This document shows positions 8,051 through 17,149 of a stretch of 64,000 nt of DNA, in pieces. Where the stretch lies: NCBI GenBank assembly GCA_905339235.1, contig CAJPFG010000009.1, positions 1-64,000 of the forward strand. The letters are read 5' to 3'. A program made the translations under genes and the position numbers. This stretch comes from Phycisphaerales bacterium. GTDB lineage: Bacteria; Planctomycetota; Phycisphaerae; Phycisphaerales; UBA1924. Position 1 is the stretch's first letter; the number at the start of each line of letters is the position of its first letter. The notes below the pieces were generated by a model that was not told where the DNA came from, ran no database searches, and saw only the letters and a program-made list of their open reading frames with translations.

Positions 8051-9103
8051 ATGACCACCCGATCGGCTCCGAAGGGCACCGAACGCCAGCCCCCCGCCGC
8101 GGCCGAACTCGACTTTGCCCGCACAGTCCTCCGCGATGAGGGATGCGCCCTCACCCGGCTTGCTGACGCCTTGGGGCCGGAGTTCACCCGGGCCGTGGAC
8201 CTGCTCGCGGCCTGTGCCGACGGGGGCGGCACGGTCCTGGTTTCGGGCTTGGGGAAGTCCGGGCACATCGGGGCCAAGATCTCGGCGACGCTGGCCTCCC
8301 TGGGCATCCCCTCCCATGCCGTGCACCCCTCCGAGGCCGCGCACGGCGATCTCGGGCGTTTCCGCCCGTCCGACACGGTGATCTGTATTTCGTATTCGGG
8401 CGAGACCGATGAAGTCGTGGCTCTCGCGGGCGTTCTTCGGCAGGACGGGCTGCCCATCATCTCGATCACCGGCGGCTCGAAGGCGGAAGGCCAAGGCAAC
8501 AGCCTCGAACGTCTGGCGACGGTGGCTTTGAGACTGCATCTCGACGGCGAGGCGGGCGCCCCGTACTTCGTCGCGCCGACCAGTTCGACCACCGCGACCC
8601 TGGCGCTCGGGGACGCGCTGGCGCTCTGCACGGCCCGGCGCCGCAACTTCACCGACGAAGACTTCGCCCGCCGTCACCCCGGCGGCGCGCTGGGCGAACT
8701 TCTTCGGCCCGTCACCGAGGTCATGCGCTTTGTGGCAGGAAAGAACCTGCCGCTCGTGCCCGAGGCCTCCGCGGTGGGAGACGCGCTTCGCAAGGCCGCG
8801 GAGGTGGGCCGGCGGCCCGGGGCCCTCATCGTCGTGGACGGAGGGGGGCAACTCGTCGGCATCTTCACCGACGGCGACCTTCGGCGGCTGATCCTTCGCG
8901 ATGCGACGGAACTTGCCCGGCCCATCCGCGAGGTGATGACCCGCGCTCCCCGCACGCTTGCGGACACCGCCCTGGTCCGCGACGCTGTCCGGATGTTCAG
9001 AGAGCATCGTCAGGACGAGATCCCCGTCGTCGATGACGGCGGAAGGCCCGCCGGACTGCTGGATGTCCAGGACCTCATCGCGATGCGGCTGGTCCGTGAT
9101 TGA
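8051..9103 (+). CDS. kdsD: Arabinose-5-phosphate isomerase
   Basis: 350 aa from ATG 8051 (the frame is open further upstream, but this start matches the family). SIS domain about 40-175: VSGLGKSGHIGAKISATLAS, SEAAHGDLG and CISYSGETDEVVAL bind the sugar phosphate. A tandem CBS pair about 225-345 ends in VVDDGGRPAGLLDVQDL. KdsD/KpsF interconverts D-ribulose-5-phosphate and D-arabinose-5-phosphate, the first step toward Kdo of LPS. The adjacent LptC/LptA-like gene begins 6 bp after the stop, so the pair is probably one operon and supports an LPS-type outer membrane. Confidence 0.94.
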   Translation: MTTRSAPKGTERQPPAAAELDFARTVLRDEGCALTRLADALGPEFTRAVDLLAACADGGGTVLVSGLGKSGHIGAKISATLASLGIPSHAVHPSEAAHGDLGRFRPSDTVICISYSGETDEVVALAGVLRQDGLPIISITGGSKAEGQGNSLERLATVALRLHLDGEAGAPYFVAPTSSTTATLALGDALALCTARRRNFTDEDFARRHPGGALGELLRPVTEVMRFVAGKNLPLVPEASAVGDALRKAAEVGRRPGALIVVDGGGQLVGIFTDGDLRRLILRDATELARPIREVMTRAPRTLADTALVRDAVRMFREHRQDEIPVVDDGGRPAGLLDVQDLIAMRLVRD

Positions 9104-9109
9104 CCACCC

Positions 9110-12109
9110 ATGACGCCACGAATGCCATCCCGGCGTGGTTCGGCCCGAAGCAAGGGCCTGGTCTTTGCGTGCATCGTCGCGATCGCCTTCATCGGCATCA
9201 TCGGCTGGATGGTCCTGACGCGGCCCAAGCACGCCGACCTCAACTCCGCCGAGGTCCCGGCGGAGCCGCCGCCGGATGTGAGGAACGTCGCCGCGGGAGC
9301 GGGGCAGGCCGGCACCATCGCGGGTGCCGGAAGACTCTTCCTGCAGGTGGTCGATCCCAAGGATCCCACACGCGTCGAAGCCGAGATTACCGCCGAGCGT
9401 TCCGAGCCTCTCGGTAATCGCCGCATCCGCATGGACTCTCCCCGCGCCTGGCTGTACTTCAAGAGCGGGCGCAGCATGCACATCCGGGCTCAGCGAGGCG
9501 AGACGACGCTTCCCGAATCCGGGACCGGTGGCCGACCCGAGGATGCGATCCTCGACGGCGATGTGCAGATCCGGATGTTCGAGGCGATTCCCGGTCAACT
9601 GCGGCCCGATTCGGAGAACGACGCCCCGATCCTGACGTTCAAGACGCCGCGCTTCCGGATGGATGCCCAACGGGGCGAACTCGAAGCCCCCGGGGTGATT
9701 TCGGCGAGGTCCAAGTGGCTGGATTTCGACGGCGACGGCCTGACCGTGCTGTACAACGACAAGTCCCGCGTCGTTGAGTTTTTGCGCGTCGCTTCGACCC
9801 GCCTGTGCAGTTTGCACGGCGAAGCCGAATCCGACTTGACCACGGCCAAGCCGCCGCCCGCGCCCTCCGCCCCCGCCACGGGCAAGCCGGGTTCCACGCG
9901 ATCACCCGCCAAGGCGCCAAAGGTCGCGCCGCCCCGCCCGGTCGAGAACCTGTATCACGCGCAGGTTTCCGGCGACGTCACCGTCACGCAAGGCGCCCAG
10001 ACGCTCACGAGCGATACTGCTGAAGTTTGGTTCCGTCTCATCGACAACGCCCTTCCTGCGGGAGCCATCGCCCAGACCGACTCGCCGCCGCCAGCGCGAG
10101 TCGCGGGTACCACGAATAATGCCGTGCCCCCGTCCGGTGCGACCGGCCAGCCCCCCAAGAGCGGGTCCGGCCCCTCTCTCCCGACGGTTGACCGGTCCCA
10201 GCCCACCAGGCTCGCATGGACGGGCCCCCTCGAAATCCGCCCGCTTTCTCAAACGCCCGCGATGCTCGCCCGTAATCACGCGTTCGTCCGGTTCGCATCT
10301 GCACGCGAAGCCGGCGTGCGGCTTGCCGATGGTGAGTCCGACTCCCGCGGCTCGGGCATGCAACTGGACTACAGCGCCACGACCCGCGAGGTCGTGCTTG
10401 CGGCCACGGCCGAGCACCCCGCAGAACTAGAGCGTCCCGGAGTCGGAAAGGCGATCGCCGCCCGCTTCGACGGCTCGCTGGCGACAGAGCACGTCCACAT
10501 CCCCGGCGCGGGCACGATCATCGGCTCTTCGCCCGATGGGCCGGACCAACCTCCCCGTCGCGCAACGTGGACCGCGGAGGCCGACTTCACGTTCGTTCGC
10601 GAGGCCAAGTCCAACGATCCGCTGCTCCAGCAGGCCCGCCTCTCCGGAAACGCCGTCGCCAGCGATGCGTCCGGCTCGATTGCGGCGAACCAAGTCGTCG
10701 CCGTTTTCACGCCCGTCGCCGGCGAGAGCGCCATCAACCAGATCACGGCCGTCGGCAATGCCGCCGCCAAGGACGCCACGGGCGCCGGAATCTCCGGCGA
10801 CCATATCGAGGCGAAGTTCACCGTCCTGGATTCCGGGGAGTCGTTCCCCAACACCGTAACCATCACCGGGCACGCCCGCGGCCAGCAGAATGGCAACTCC
10901 CTGACGGCCGAGCGCATCGAAGCCACTCTCGCGACGCTCGACGGGGACACGGTCGCCGAAAAACTCGTGGCCTCCGGCGCCGCTACGTTCACCGGCGCCA
11001 AGGGTGAGCACGCCGCCGGCCCTCTTATTACCGCATATCCCCAGCGGCAAGCCGTCGAACTCGAGGGCCAGGGCGCGAGTGTCGGGCGGGGCGAATCCAC
11101 GGTGCACGGCTCGCGGCTTGCGCTCGACGGTCTGGACCGGACGCTCGAAGTCGTCGGCCCGGGCACCATCGATCACACCGGCCCCCTCGGCGGCGACGAC
11201 GCCCCCACCCACGCTTCCGTCGCCTGGACGGACGGCCTCTGGTTTGACGACGTCGCCGGCGTTGCCCGATGCGTCGGCGATGCGAATGCCGTGATCACCC
11301 GCGGCCCCAACGACACCGACAAACTTGCCGCGGGCGTCATTCTCGTCGAGTTGGAGCCGCAGGCCAAGGAACCGGCGACACCGAACAAGCAGCCCGGCGA
11401 AGACCGCCGACTCAGCACGCTTGACGCCATCGGTGAAGGCGCGCCGGCGACCGTCGAGATCCGCCGTTACCGGCCGGGTGTGTCGCCGCCCCTGCTCGAG
11501 CGCCTCATGTATCTCGAGGGTGTGAAGATCCATGCGGACAACAACGCCGGCACACTCCGGGTTCCTTCGCCCGGCAAACTCCTGGTGATGGATCGCCGCG
11601 AAGCCCGGGCTGACGCGCCGGTCCGGTCGCAGGCCGATGCGGCCGGCGAGTTCGGGCACGGCACCGCGCTGTTCACATGGCGAGAGTCCCTCGCCTTGGA
11701 TAGGGTCACCGGGGAAATCCGGATGACCGACGGTGTCCGCCTTATCCACGATCGGGGCGACGGCTCACCCAAGACCGCGCTGGACAGCGATTGGCTGACG
11801 GCAAAGATCCGTCAGCACGAGCCAGGTCCCCAACCCATCGCGGCGAATGGAGAGTTCGACGCGGAACTGCTCTCGGCCAGCGCCGGCAACCGTGTGCACC
11901 TCTCGTCGGGAACCCGCGAGATCACCGCGGCGACGCTCGAATACGACGCGATCTCGGCCACCGTCGATGCGAACGGCGGCCCGGGATTGGTCACGCTGAC
12001 CGACCGCAGCGGCAAGGCCCAGCCCGCCAAGGCGGCGAGAATCCTGTGGTACCTCAAGACGGATCGCATTGAAGCGACCGGCGTCAAGCCGATTGTCGCG
12101 CCGAAGTAG
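9110..12109 (+). CDS. Giant LptC/LptA (OstA)-like periplasmic protein
   Basis: 999 aa. A single N-terminal membrane anchor (about 17-37, LVFACIVAIAFIGIIGWMVL) is followed by an LptC-like stretch and then repeated OstA/LptA-type beta segments (for example LYHAQVSGDVTVTQGAQTLTSDTAEVWF, read as two parts, and TAERIEATLATLDGDTVAEKLV). Typical LptA and LptC are under 220 residues; here an anchored LptC-like start seems fused to several LptA-like units in one chain. Known role of these families: forming the beta-jellyroll bridge that carries LPS across the periplasm. Location right after kdsD fits this. A low-complexity Pro/Ala linker lies around 245-280. Confidence 0.72.
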   Translation: MTPRMPSRRGSARSKGLVFACIVAIAFIGIIGWMVLTRPKHADLNSAEVPAEPPPDVRNVAAGAGQAGTIAGAGRLFLQVVDPKDPTRVEAEITAERSEPLGNRRIRMDSPRAWLYFKSGRSMHIRAQRGETTLPESGTGGRPEDAILDGDVQIRMFEAIPGQLRPDSENDAPILTFKTPRFRMDAQRGELEAPGVISARSKWLDFDGDGLTVLYNDKSRVVEFLRVASTRLCSLHGEAESDLTTAKPPPAPSAPATGKPGSTRSPAKAPKVAPPRPVENLYHAQVSGDVTVTQGAQTLTSDTAEVWFRLIDNALPAGAIAQTDSPPPARVAGTTNNAVPPSGATGQPPKSGSGPSLPTVDRSQPTRLAWTGPLEIRPLSQTPAMLARNHAFVRFASAREAGVRLADGESDSRGSGMQLDYSATTREVVLAATAEHPAELERPGVGKAIAARFDGSLATEHVHIPGAGTIIGSSPDGPDQPPRRATWTAEADFTFVREAKSNDPLLQQARLSGNAVASDASGSIAANQVVAVFTPVAGESAINQITAVGNAAAKDATGAGISGDHIEAKFTVLDSGESFPNTVTITGHARGQQNGNSLTAERIEATLATLDGDTVAEKLVASGAATFTGAKGEHAAGPLITAYPQRQAVELEGQGASVGRGESTVHGSRLALDGLDRTLEVVGPGTIDHTGPLGGDDAPTHASVAWTDGLWFDDVAGVARCVGDANAVITRGPNDTDKLAAGVILVELEPQAKEPATPNKQPGEDRRLSTLDAIGEGAPATVEIRRYRPGVSPPLLERLMYLEGVKIHADNNAGTLRVPSPGKLLVMDRREARADAPVRSQADAAGEFGHGTALFTWRESLALDRVTGEIRMTDGVRLIHDRGDGSPKTALDSDWLTAKIRQHEPGPQPIAANGEFDAELLSASAGNRVHLSSGTREITAATLEYDAISATVDANGGPGLVTLTDRSGKAQPAKAARILWYLKTDRIEATGVKPIVAPK

Positions 12110-12132
12110 CGGGCTGGTGGACTTGGTCGCGA

Positions 12133-13779
12133 TCAGGCCAGATGCTGCGTGAACCCGCCCTCTTCGCCGACCCGGTGGATGGCGAGTGTGTTGGTTTTCT
12201 TGGCCTTTCCCAGCGGCCTTCCGGCGAGCAGCACGATCGCGTCGCCCTTTCGTGCAATCGACCTCGCCACCAGGTACTGATCCACAGCAGCGTTCCACTC
12301 GCGCAGCGACCCGCTCCCGGGTGGCTTCATGCACACCGCCGTCACCCCGTGATACAGCCCCATCCGGCGGCACGCCCGTGGATCGCTCGAGCACGCGATG
12401 ATCGGGATGTTGAACCGGTTCTGGCTGAGGTACCTCGCCGTGCCGGCGTTCTCCGACCAGCACACGACGGCCACGGCGCCGAGATCCGCCGCGATGTCCC
12501 ACGCGCCGTGAGCCAGGGCCGCGGTCCCCCGGTGCGCCGCGGCCAGGTGGACCGGCGGATTGTGCTGCGGGCGCCTCGATCGCACGTGCATCTCGGCCGC
12601 GGCGATGATCCGGCCCATGGTTTCGGCGGCGAGAGCCGGGTGCTTTCCCGCGGCGGTCTCCGCGGAGAGCATCACCGCGTCCGCGCCATCGAAGATCGCA
12701 TTGGCGACGTCGCTGGCTTCGGCCCGCGTCGGCGAAGAGTTCTCGATCATGGTCTCCAGCATCTGCGTCGCGACGATGCAGGGCTTCCCGTACTGCGCGC
12801 AGGTGGCGACGATCCGCTTCTGAATGACCGGGACCTGCGCCAGGTCCATTTCGACGCCAAGATCGCCCCTCGCCACCATGATCGCGTCCGACGCGTCCAC
12901 GATGCGTTCCAGGTCAGCAACGGCGGCGGGCATTTCGATCTTGGCCACTACCGGAATCCACGCCCCCTCGCCCCGCTCAAAGACGGTGTTGAGGTGCTTG
13001 TTGAGCGCCACGACGTCTTCGGCCCGGCGAACGAACGAGAGCGCGAGGTAGTCCAGATCGTTGCGAATCGCCCAGGCCACGCACTCCCAATCGCGCTGCG
13101 TCACCGCGGGGGCCGACAGGTGCGACTGCGGGAGGTTGATCCCCTTGTTGCTCGTGATTCTCCCGCCCACGATTACGCGGCAGCGCAGTTCGCCGCGAGT
13201 CCGGTCCCTTTCCACCGCCAGCATTCGGATCGCCCCGTCGTTGATCAGCACCTTGTGTCCGGGTTCGACCTCGTCCACCAGCGGCTGGTAGGTCACGGGC
13301 AGCACCGGTTCGGGCCCTTGCGCGGTGTCGCGAAGGTACGCGTCTCCCAGCACCCGCGCAAACACCACATCCTGCCCGGGCTTGACCGTGATGCATCCGC
13401 CCCCCGACGGCGACAACTCCCCCACCGTATCCGGAATTCGCCCCACGCGGATCTTCGGTCCCTGCAAGTCTCCCAGGCAGGCGACAGAAACTCCCAACTC
13501 GGCGGCGACTCTCCGCACCGCGTTGAGCCGCTTTTCGTGGGCCGCGAAATCTCCGTGGCTGAAGTTGAGCCGGAACACCGACACGCCGCTCTCGATCAAC
13601 TGACGGATGATCTCCGGACTTTCGCTGGCCGGACCGATGGTCGCGACAATGCTCGCGAGGATCGGGGCCGCGGGAGACTCCGCCGCCACTGCTGCGGGGG
13701 CTGCTCCCGTTCGCGGCGCAGGGCTTGACACTATGGGTGTGGCGGTGGGCGTGGGCATGATGTGAGCATTATCGGCCAA
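12133..13779 (-). CDS. pyk: Pyruvate kinase
   Basis: 548 aa from ATG 13779, or 541 from ATG 13758; the first 40 residues are a Pro/Ala/Thr-rich extension not found in most pyruvate kinases. Core signatures: IVATIGPASESPEIIRQLIE, FRLNFSHGD, LGDLQGPKIRVGRI, the active-site ExK block VVAKIEMPAAVADLERI, and MVARGDLGVEM with TQMLETMIENSSPTRAE. Converts phosphoenolpyruvate and ADP to pyruvate and ATP. The C-terminal regulatory domain is present. It is convergent with the LptA-like gene (23 bp apart) and 50 bp downstream of the solute-binding protein gene on the same strand. Confidence 0.96.
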   Translation of the reverse strand: MADNAHIMPTPTATPIVSSPAPRTGAAPAAVAAESPAAPILASIVATIGPASESPEIIRQLIESGVSVFRLNFSHGDFAAHEKRLNAVRRVAAELGVSVACLGDLQGPKIRVGRIPDTVGELSPSGGGCITVKPGQDVVFARVLGDAYLRDTAQGPEPVLPVTYQPLVDEVEPGHKVLINDGAIRMLAVERDRTRGELRCRVIVGGRITSNKGINLPQSHLSAPAVTQRDWECVAWAIRNDLDYLALSFVRRAEDVVALNKHLNTVFERGEGAWIPVVAKIEMPAAVADLERIVDASDAIMVARGDLGVEMDLAQVPVIQKRIVATCAQYGKPCIVATQMLETMIENSSPTRAEASDVANAIFDGADAVMLSAETAAGKHPALAAETMGRIIAAAEMHVRSRRPQHNPPVHLAAAHRGTAALAHGAWDIAADLGAVAVVCWSENAGTARYLSQNRFNIPIIACSSDPRACRRMGLYHGVTAVCMKPPGSGSLREWNAAVDQYLVARSIARKGDAIVLLAGRPLGKAKKTNTLAIHRVGEEGGFTQHLA

Positions 13780-13829
13780 ATTCGTGCCCCGCTATTGCCC
13801 CCCCCCGAACCAACTCATGGTCCGCGGTG

Positions 13830-15653
13830 TCAGTTTGCGGCTTCGCCGCCCAGCGCGACTACCCGCCGGTAGTTCTCTCTGAAAAACGTCGTGTAGTCGA
13901 TCTCGCACCGCGTCCGCATCGTCGGCTCCTTCCACCTCGCGCTGATCGCTTTGTAGTTTTCCTTCGTGAACTCCAGCGCCGTCCCGTCCGCCCCGGGGGT
14001 TGTCGGGAACGAGTAGAAGAGCGATTCCATCTCCGCCAGCCGATCCGGCGGGAACGCCCGATCCACCCTCGCCACGTTCAGCGCCCTCCACGCCTCGCGC
14101 AGGTCGCGCGCGTTGTCGATCGCGAATGCCCCCATCATGATCGGCAGGGCCGACCGCCACCCCGCGGGCAGCGCATCGCTCGCGAGGTCGAAGGGATTGA
14201 CCCGGTCGATGAACGAGCCCAGGTACTTCTCGTACATCGCTCGCCTCACCGGCATCCGGCGGAGTTCGTGGCGAACCGGGCCCATCGCCATCCCGTCCGG
14301 GCCCCTGGGGTTCGCCTTTCCGGCCTCCGAGTCCGTCGCCGGAAACTGCCACAACGCCTGCCCCTCGTCGCTCAGGCAGAACTCCACAAAGCGCCGCGCC
14401 AACTCCGGATTCGGTCCGCCCCGCAGGATCGTCACCGGGTCCGCGTCGATGTACGTCTCACCCTTCGGGTCCACATACCCCACTCGCGTCGCAGCGAGAT
14501 CGCCGCCCGGCGGCGTCACCGCCTGTCCTTGCCCTCGACCGTAGAAGTCGATCGCCAGTCCCATCGCGGCCTCGCCGTGACTCACATCGATCGGCGGCTT
14601 CGGCGACGAGTTCGTGAACGACCGTGTATTCGCGCACATGTCCCGAAGCAGCCGCCACCCCTTCTCCCACCCCTCGCGGCTCAGAATCGCATCCAGCGAC
14701 GTGGCCGCGGAACCCGACTGACGTGGATCGGCCAGCGTGACCCACCCCTGCAATCTTGGATCGGCCATGTCACGAAACGACCCCGGCTCGCCCACGCCCA
14801 GCCGCGCCAGCACTTCCTTGTTGTACACGATCCCGAACCCGGAGAGCGCCGTCCCGATCCAGTACTGCTCGGGCTCGTACAGCGTCTGCGCGCCGATCCT
14901 GTTCTGGCCGAACCACTCATCGAGTTGCGACTGCGGAAAGCCGGCTGGCACCGAACGCTGCACTCCGAATACGCGCTCGACTCGTGAAAGGTCGATCTCC
15001 AGCGTGAGGGCCTTGGCATCCGCGAGAAATGGGCGAAGCGCCTGTGCTCCGCCCCGAATGGAATCGACAGGGATTACTACCCTGAACTTCGCGCCGTCGA
15101 TGGCAATCTCGGTCGAGAACTCCTGGACGTTCTCCAACGACAAAGCATCCCACACCTGCGGCGGCTTGGAGACGCTGATGGGAGTCGGCCCATCCTTCCA
15201 CGCCCGAAACCGCACCTGCGTTGGCGAGGACTTCAGTTGCCCATGCTCATACGAACCTCCACCGAGCATGATGTCGATCGCCATCGATCCGTGCGATATC
15301 AGGTCGTTTCCGGTCAGCGTCGGATCAGCATTTGATTGTGGTGAACTCGCTCCGCGCCGGGCCAACTCGCCGGCTGCTTCAGCGGCGTACGCCGCATCCA
15401 GCACCTTCATGATGTCGCTCGTCCCCCCCGGCTGCCGCCAATCGATGTGCGCCGAACTTCCGTGCACTCGCTTGTGCCACCGATCAAACCCCCTCGAAAA
15501 CTCCTCCTGGATCTGCGGCACGTGCGGCGTCACGATCACGAGCGGATGGACGCCTTCGGGCAGCGTCCTCGACTCCGACGCGGGTCGCAGAATGAACGGC
15601 ACTCCCAGGATCACGCCCAGGGCCAGAACGATCAGGATCTGAGAGACCTTCAT
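13830..15653 (-). CDS. ABC transporter solute-binding protein, iron(III)-type
   Basis: 607 aa, longer than typical Fe3+-binding proteins (about 340). An N-terminal hydrophobic segment (VSQILIVLALGVILGVPFIL) is a signal peptide or anchor. The body shows the type-2 periplasmic binding fold of the AfuA/FbpA group: LVIVTPHVPQIQEEFSRGF, LSGFGIVYNKEVLARLG, FRDMADPRLQGWVTLADPRQ, ILRGGPNPELARRFVEFCLS. No permease or ATPase genes are adjacent, so the partner transporter lies elsewhere or the protein is solitary. The ligand is inferred only at family level. It diverges from the symporter gene with 86 bp between starts. Confidence 0.85.
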   Translation of the reverse strand: MKVSQILIVLALGVILGVPFILRPASESRTLPEGVHPLVIVTPHVPQIQEEFSRGFDRWHKRVHGSSAHIDWRQPGGTSDIMKVLDAAYAAEAAGELARRGASSPQSNADPTLTGNDLISHGSMAIDIMLGGGSYEHGQLKSSPTQVRFRAWKDGPTPISVSKPPQVWDALSLENVQEFSTEIAIDGAKFRVVIPVDSIRGGAQALRPFLADAKALTLEIDLSRVERVFGVQRSVPAGFPQSQLDEWFGQNRIGAQTLYEPEQYWIGTALSGFGIVYNKEVLARLGVGEPGSFRDMADPRLQGWVTLADPRQSGSAATSLDAILSREGWEKGWRLLRDMCANTRSFTNSSPKPPIDVSHGEAAMGLAIDFYGRGQGQAVTPPGGDLAATRVGYVDPKGETYIDADPVTILRGGPNPELARRFVEFCLSDEGQALWQFPATDSEAGKANPRGPDGMAMGPVRHELRRMPVRRAMYEKYLGSFIDRVNPFDLASDALPAGWRSALPIMMGAFAIDNARDLREAWRALNVARVDRAFPPDRLAEMESLFYSFPTTPGADGTALEFTKENYKAISARWKEPTMRTRCEIDYTTFFRENYRRVVALGGEAAN

Positions 15654-15739
15654 CGACGGGAGTGTAATCCCGGACTGCGCGATACGCCGGCGCGGTGCCG
15701 GGACGTGAAACCCGGCCGCCGATCTGGTAGCCTGTCGTG

Positions 15740-17146
15740 ATGCAAGATCGCAAGATAGCGCTTCACTGGAAGATCCTTATCGGCTTGGCCCTGGGCGTTG
15801 TGGTCGGCGTGGTGCTCAATCTGGCGTGGACCGACGCGACTTGGGCTTCGTTCGGCGTGAACGACAAGACCACGTTCCTGGCCGCGAAGCCGTCGGATGC
15901 CAACGCGGAGGCGGGGGCCGCGGCGAGCGCGGTGCGGTTTGCTGTCAACCTCACCCAGTTCACCGGCAAACTCTTCATTCGCTGCCTGCGCTTCATCGCG
16001 GTCCCGATCGTGCTGTTCTCGCTCATCGCCGGGGCCGCGAGCCTGGGCGATGTGCGGAAACTCGGGCGCATTGGCGGAAAGACCCTGCTCCTGTTCGCGG
16101 GGGCGACCGTGGTTTCCGCCGTGATCGGCATCTCTCTTGCGAGGACCGTCAACCCCGGTTCGTTCGTCAAGAGCGAGACCAAGGAACGACTCCTGACCGA
16201 ACGTGCGGCCGAGGCAGCCGGCAAGGCCGCCACCGGGCGCGCCGCGGTTGCCGAAAAAAACATGTGGGACCGCGTGCTGGAGACTGTTCCTCTCAACCCG
16301 TTCGAGGCGATCGCCAAGGGCGAGATGCTCCAGATCGTTACCTTCGCCCTCGTGCTCGGTTGCGCCCTCACCCTCGTACCCAAGACACGCTCCGCACCCA
16401 TTATCCAGGTGTGCGACGCCTGCGCCGACGCGGTAACCCGGGTCGTGGAGTTTCTCATGCTGACGGCGCCGTACGCCGTCTTCGCCATCATCGCCCCGAT
16501 CGTCACGACCGTGGGGCTCGATGTACTCCGAGCGCTGGGTGTGTACAGCCTCGTGGTCCTCGCCGGCTTGCTGAGTGTCCAGTTCGTGCTGTATCCCGTC
16601 ATGCTCCTGGTCTTCACACACGGGGAGAACCGCGTGACCCCGGGGCGGTTCTTCAAAGCCATGGCACCCGCGCAGTTGCTCGCCTTTTCCTCTTCCAGTT
16701 CCAACGCCACGCTTCCCGTCAACATGGATTGCTGCACCAACCGGCTGGGCGTGTCGGAGGAAGTGACGAGCTTCGTTCTGCCGCTGGGCGCCACCATCAA
16801 TATGAACGGCACGGCCTTGTACCTTTCGGTGGTCGCGATCTTCCTTGCCCAACTTTACGACCTGCCCCTGACGCTGGGAGAGCAGACCGCGCTGGTGGTG
16901 ACAGCCACCCTTTCCGCGATCGGCGCGGCCGGCATCCCCGGCGCCAGCATCGCGCTTATGGTGGTCGTGCTCGAAACCGTCCACGTGCCGCCCGAGGGAA
17001 TCGCGATCATCCTCGGCGTGGACCGCGTGCTCGACATGTGCCGAACCGTGATCAACGTTTCGGGCGATGCCGCCACGGCGGCGATTGTGGCTTCCACCGA
17101 GGGCCAACTCCGCCCGCCGGGCGTTTCCGGCGACACGGCGAGATAG
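15740..17146 (+). CDS. Dicarboxylate/amino acid:cation symporter (DAACS family)
   Basis: 468 aa from ATG 15740; a GTG directly before it (15737) is the alternative. About eight membrane helices plus two re-entrant loops. Family signatures: FIRCLRFIAVPIVLFSLIAG, the Ser-rich hairpin LAFSSSSSNATLPVNMDCC, PLGATINMNGTALY (the NMNGT cation/substrate motif) and DRVLDMCRTVINVSGDA. The protein imports glutamate, aspartate or C4-dicarboxylates with Na+ or H+. An unusual loop of about 40 residues at 45-60 and an Ala-rich insert before VAEKNMWDRVLETVP resemble planctomycete homologues. It is convergent with aspS (3 bp apart). Confidence 0.93.
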   Translation: MQDRKIALHWKILIGLALGVVVGVVLNLAWTDATWASFGVNDKTTFLAAKPSDANAEAGAAASAVRFAVNLTQFTGKLFIRCLRFIAVPIVLFSLIAGAASLGDVRKLGRIGGKTLLLFAGATVVSAVIGISLARTVNPGSFVKSETKERLLTERAAEAAGKAATGRAAVAEKNMWDRVLETVPLNPFEAIAKGEMLQIVTFALVLGCALTLVPKTRSAPIIQVCDACADAVTRVVEFLMLTAPYAVFAIIAPIVTTVGLDVLRALGVYSLVVLAGLLSVQFVLYPVMLLVFTHGENRVTPGRFFKAMAPAQLLAFSSSSSNATLPVNMDCCTNRLGVSEEVTSFVLPLGATINMNGTALYLSVVAIFLAQLYDLPLTLGEQTALVVTATLSAIGAAGIPGASIALMVVVLETVHVPPEGIAIILGVDRVLDMCRTVINVSGDAATAAIVASTEGQLRPPGVSGDTAR

Positions 17147-17149
17147 GCG

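Noticed and set aside
7994..9817. Long minus-strand open frame (607 codons) across kdsD
   Set aside because: It is antisense to a well-supported gene, is Arg/Gly/Pro-rich and shows no family; high-GC DNA makes such frames common.
12142..13728. Plus-strand open frame of 528 codons opposite pyk
   Set aside because: Antisense to a clear pyruvate kinase, with His/Arg-rich composition and no motif.
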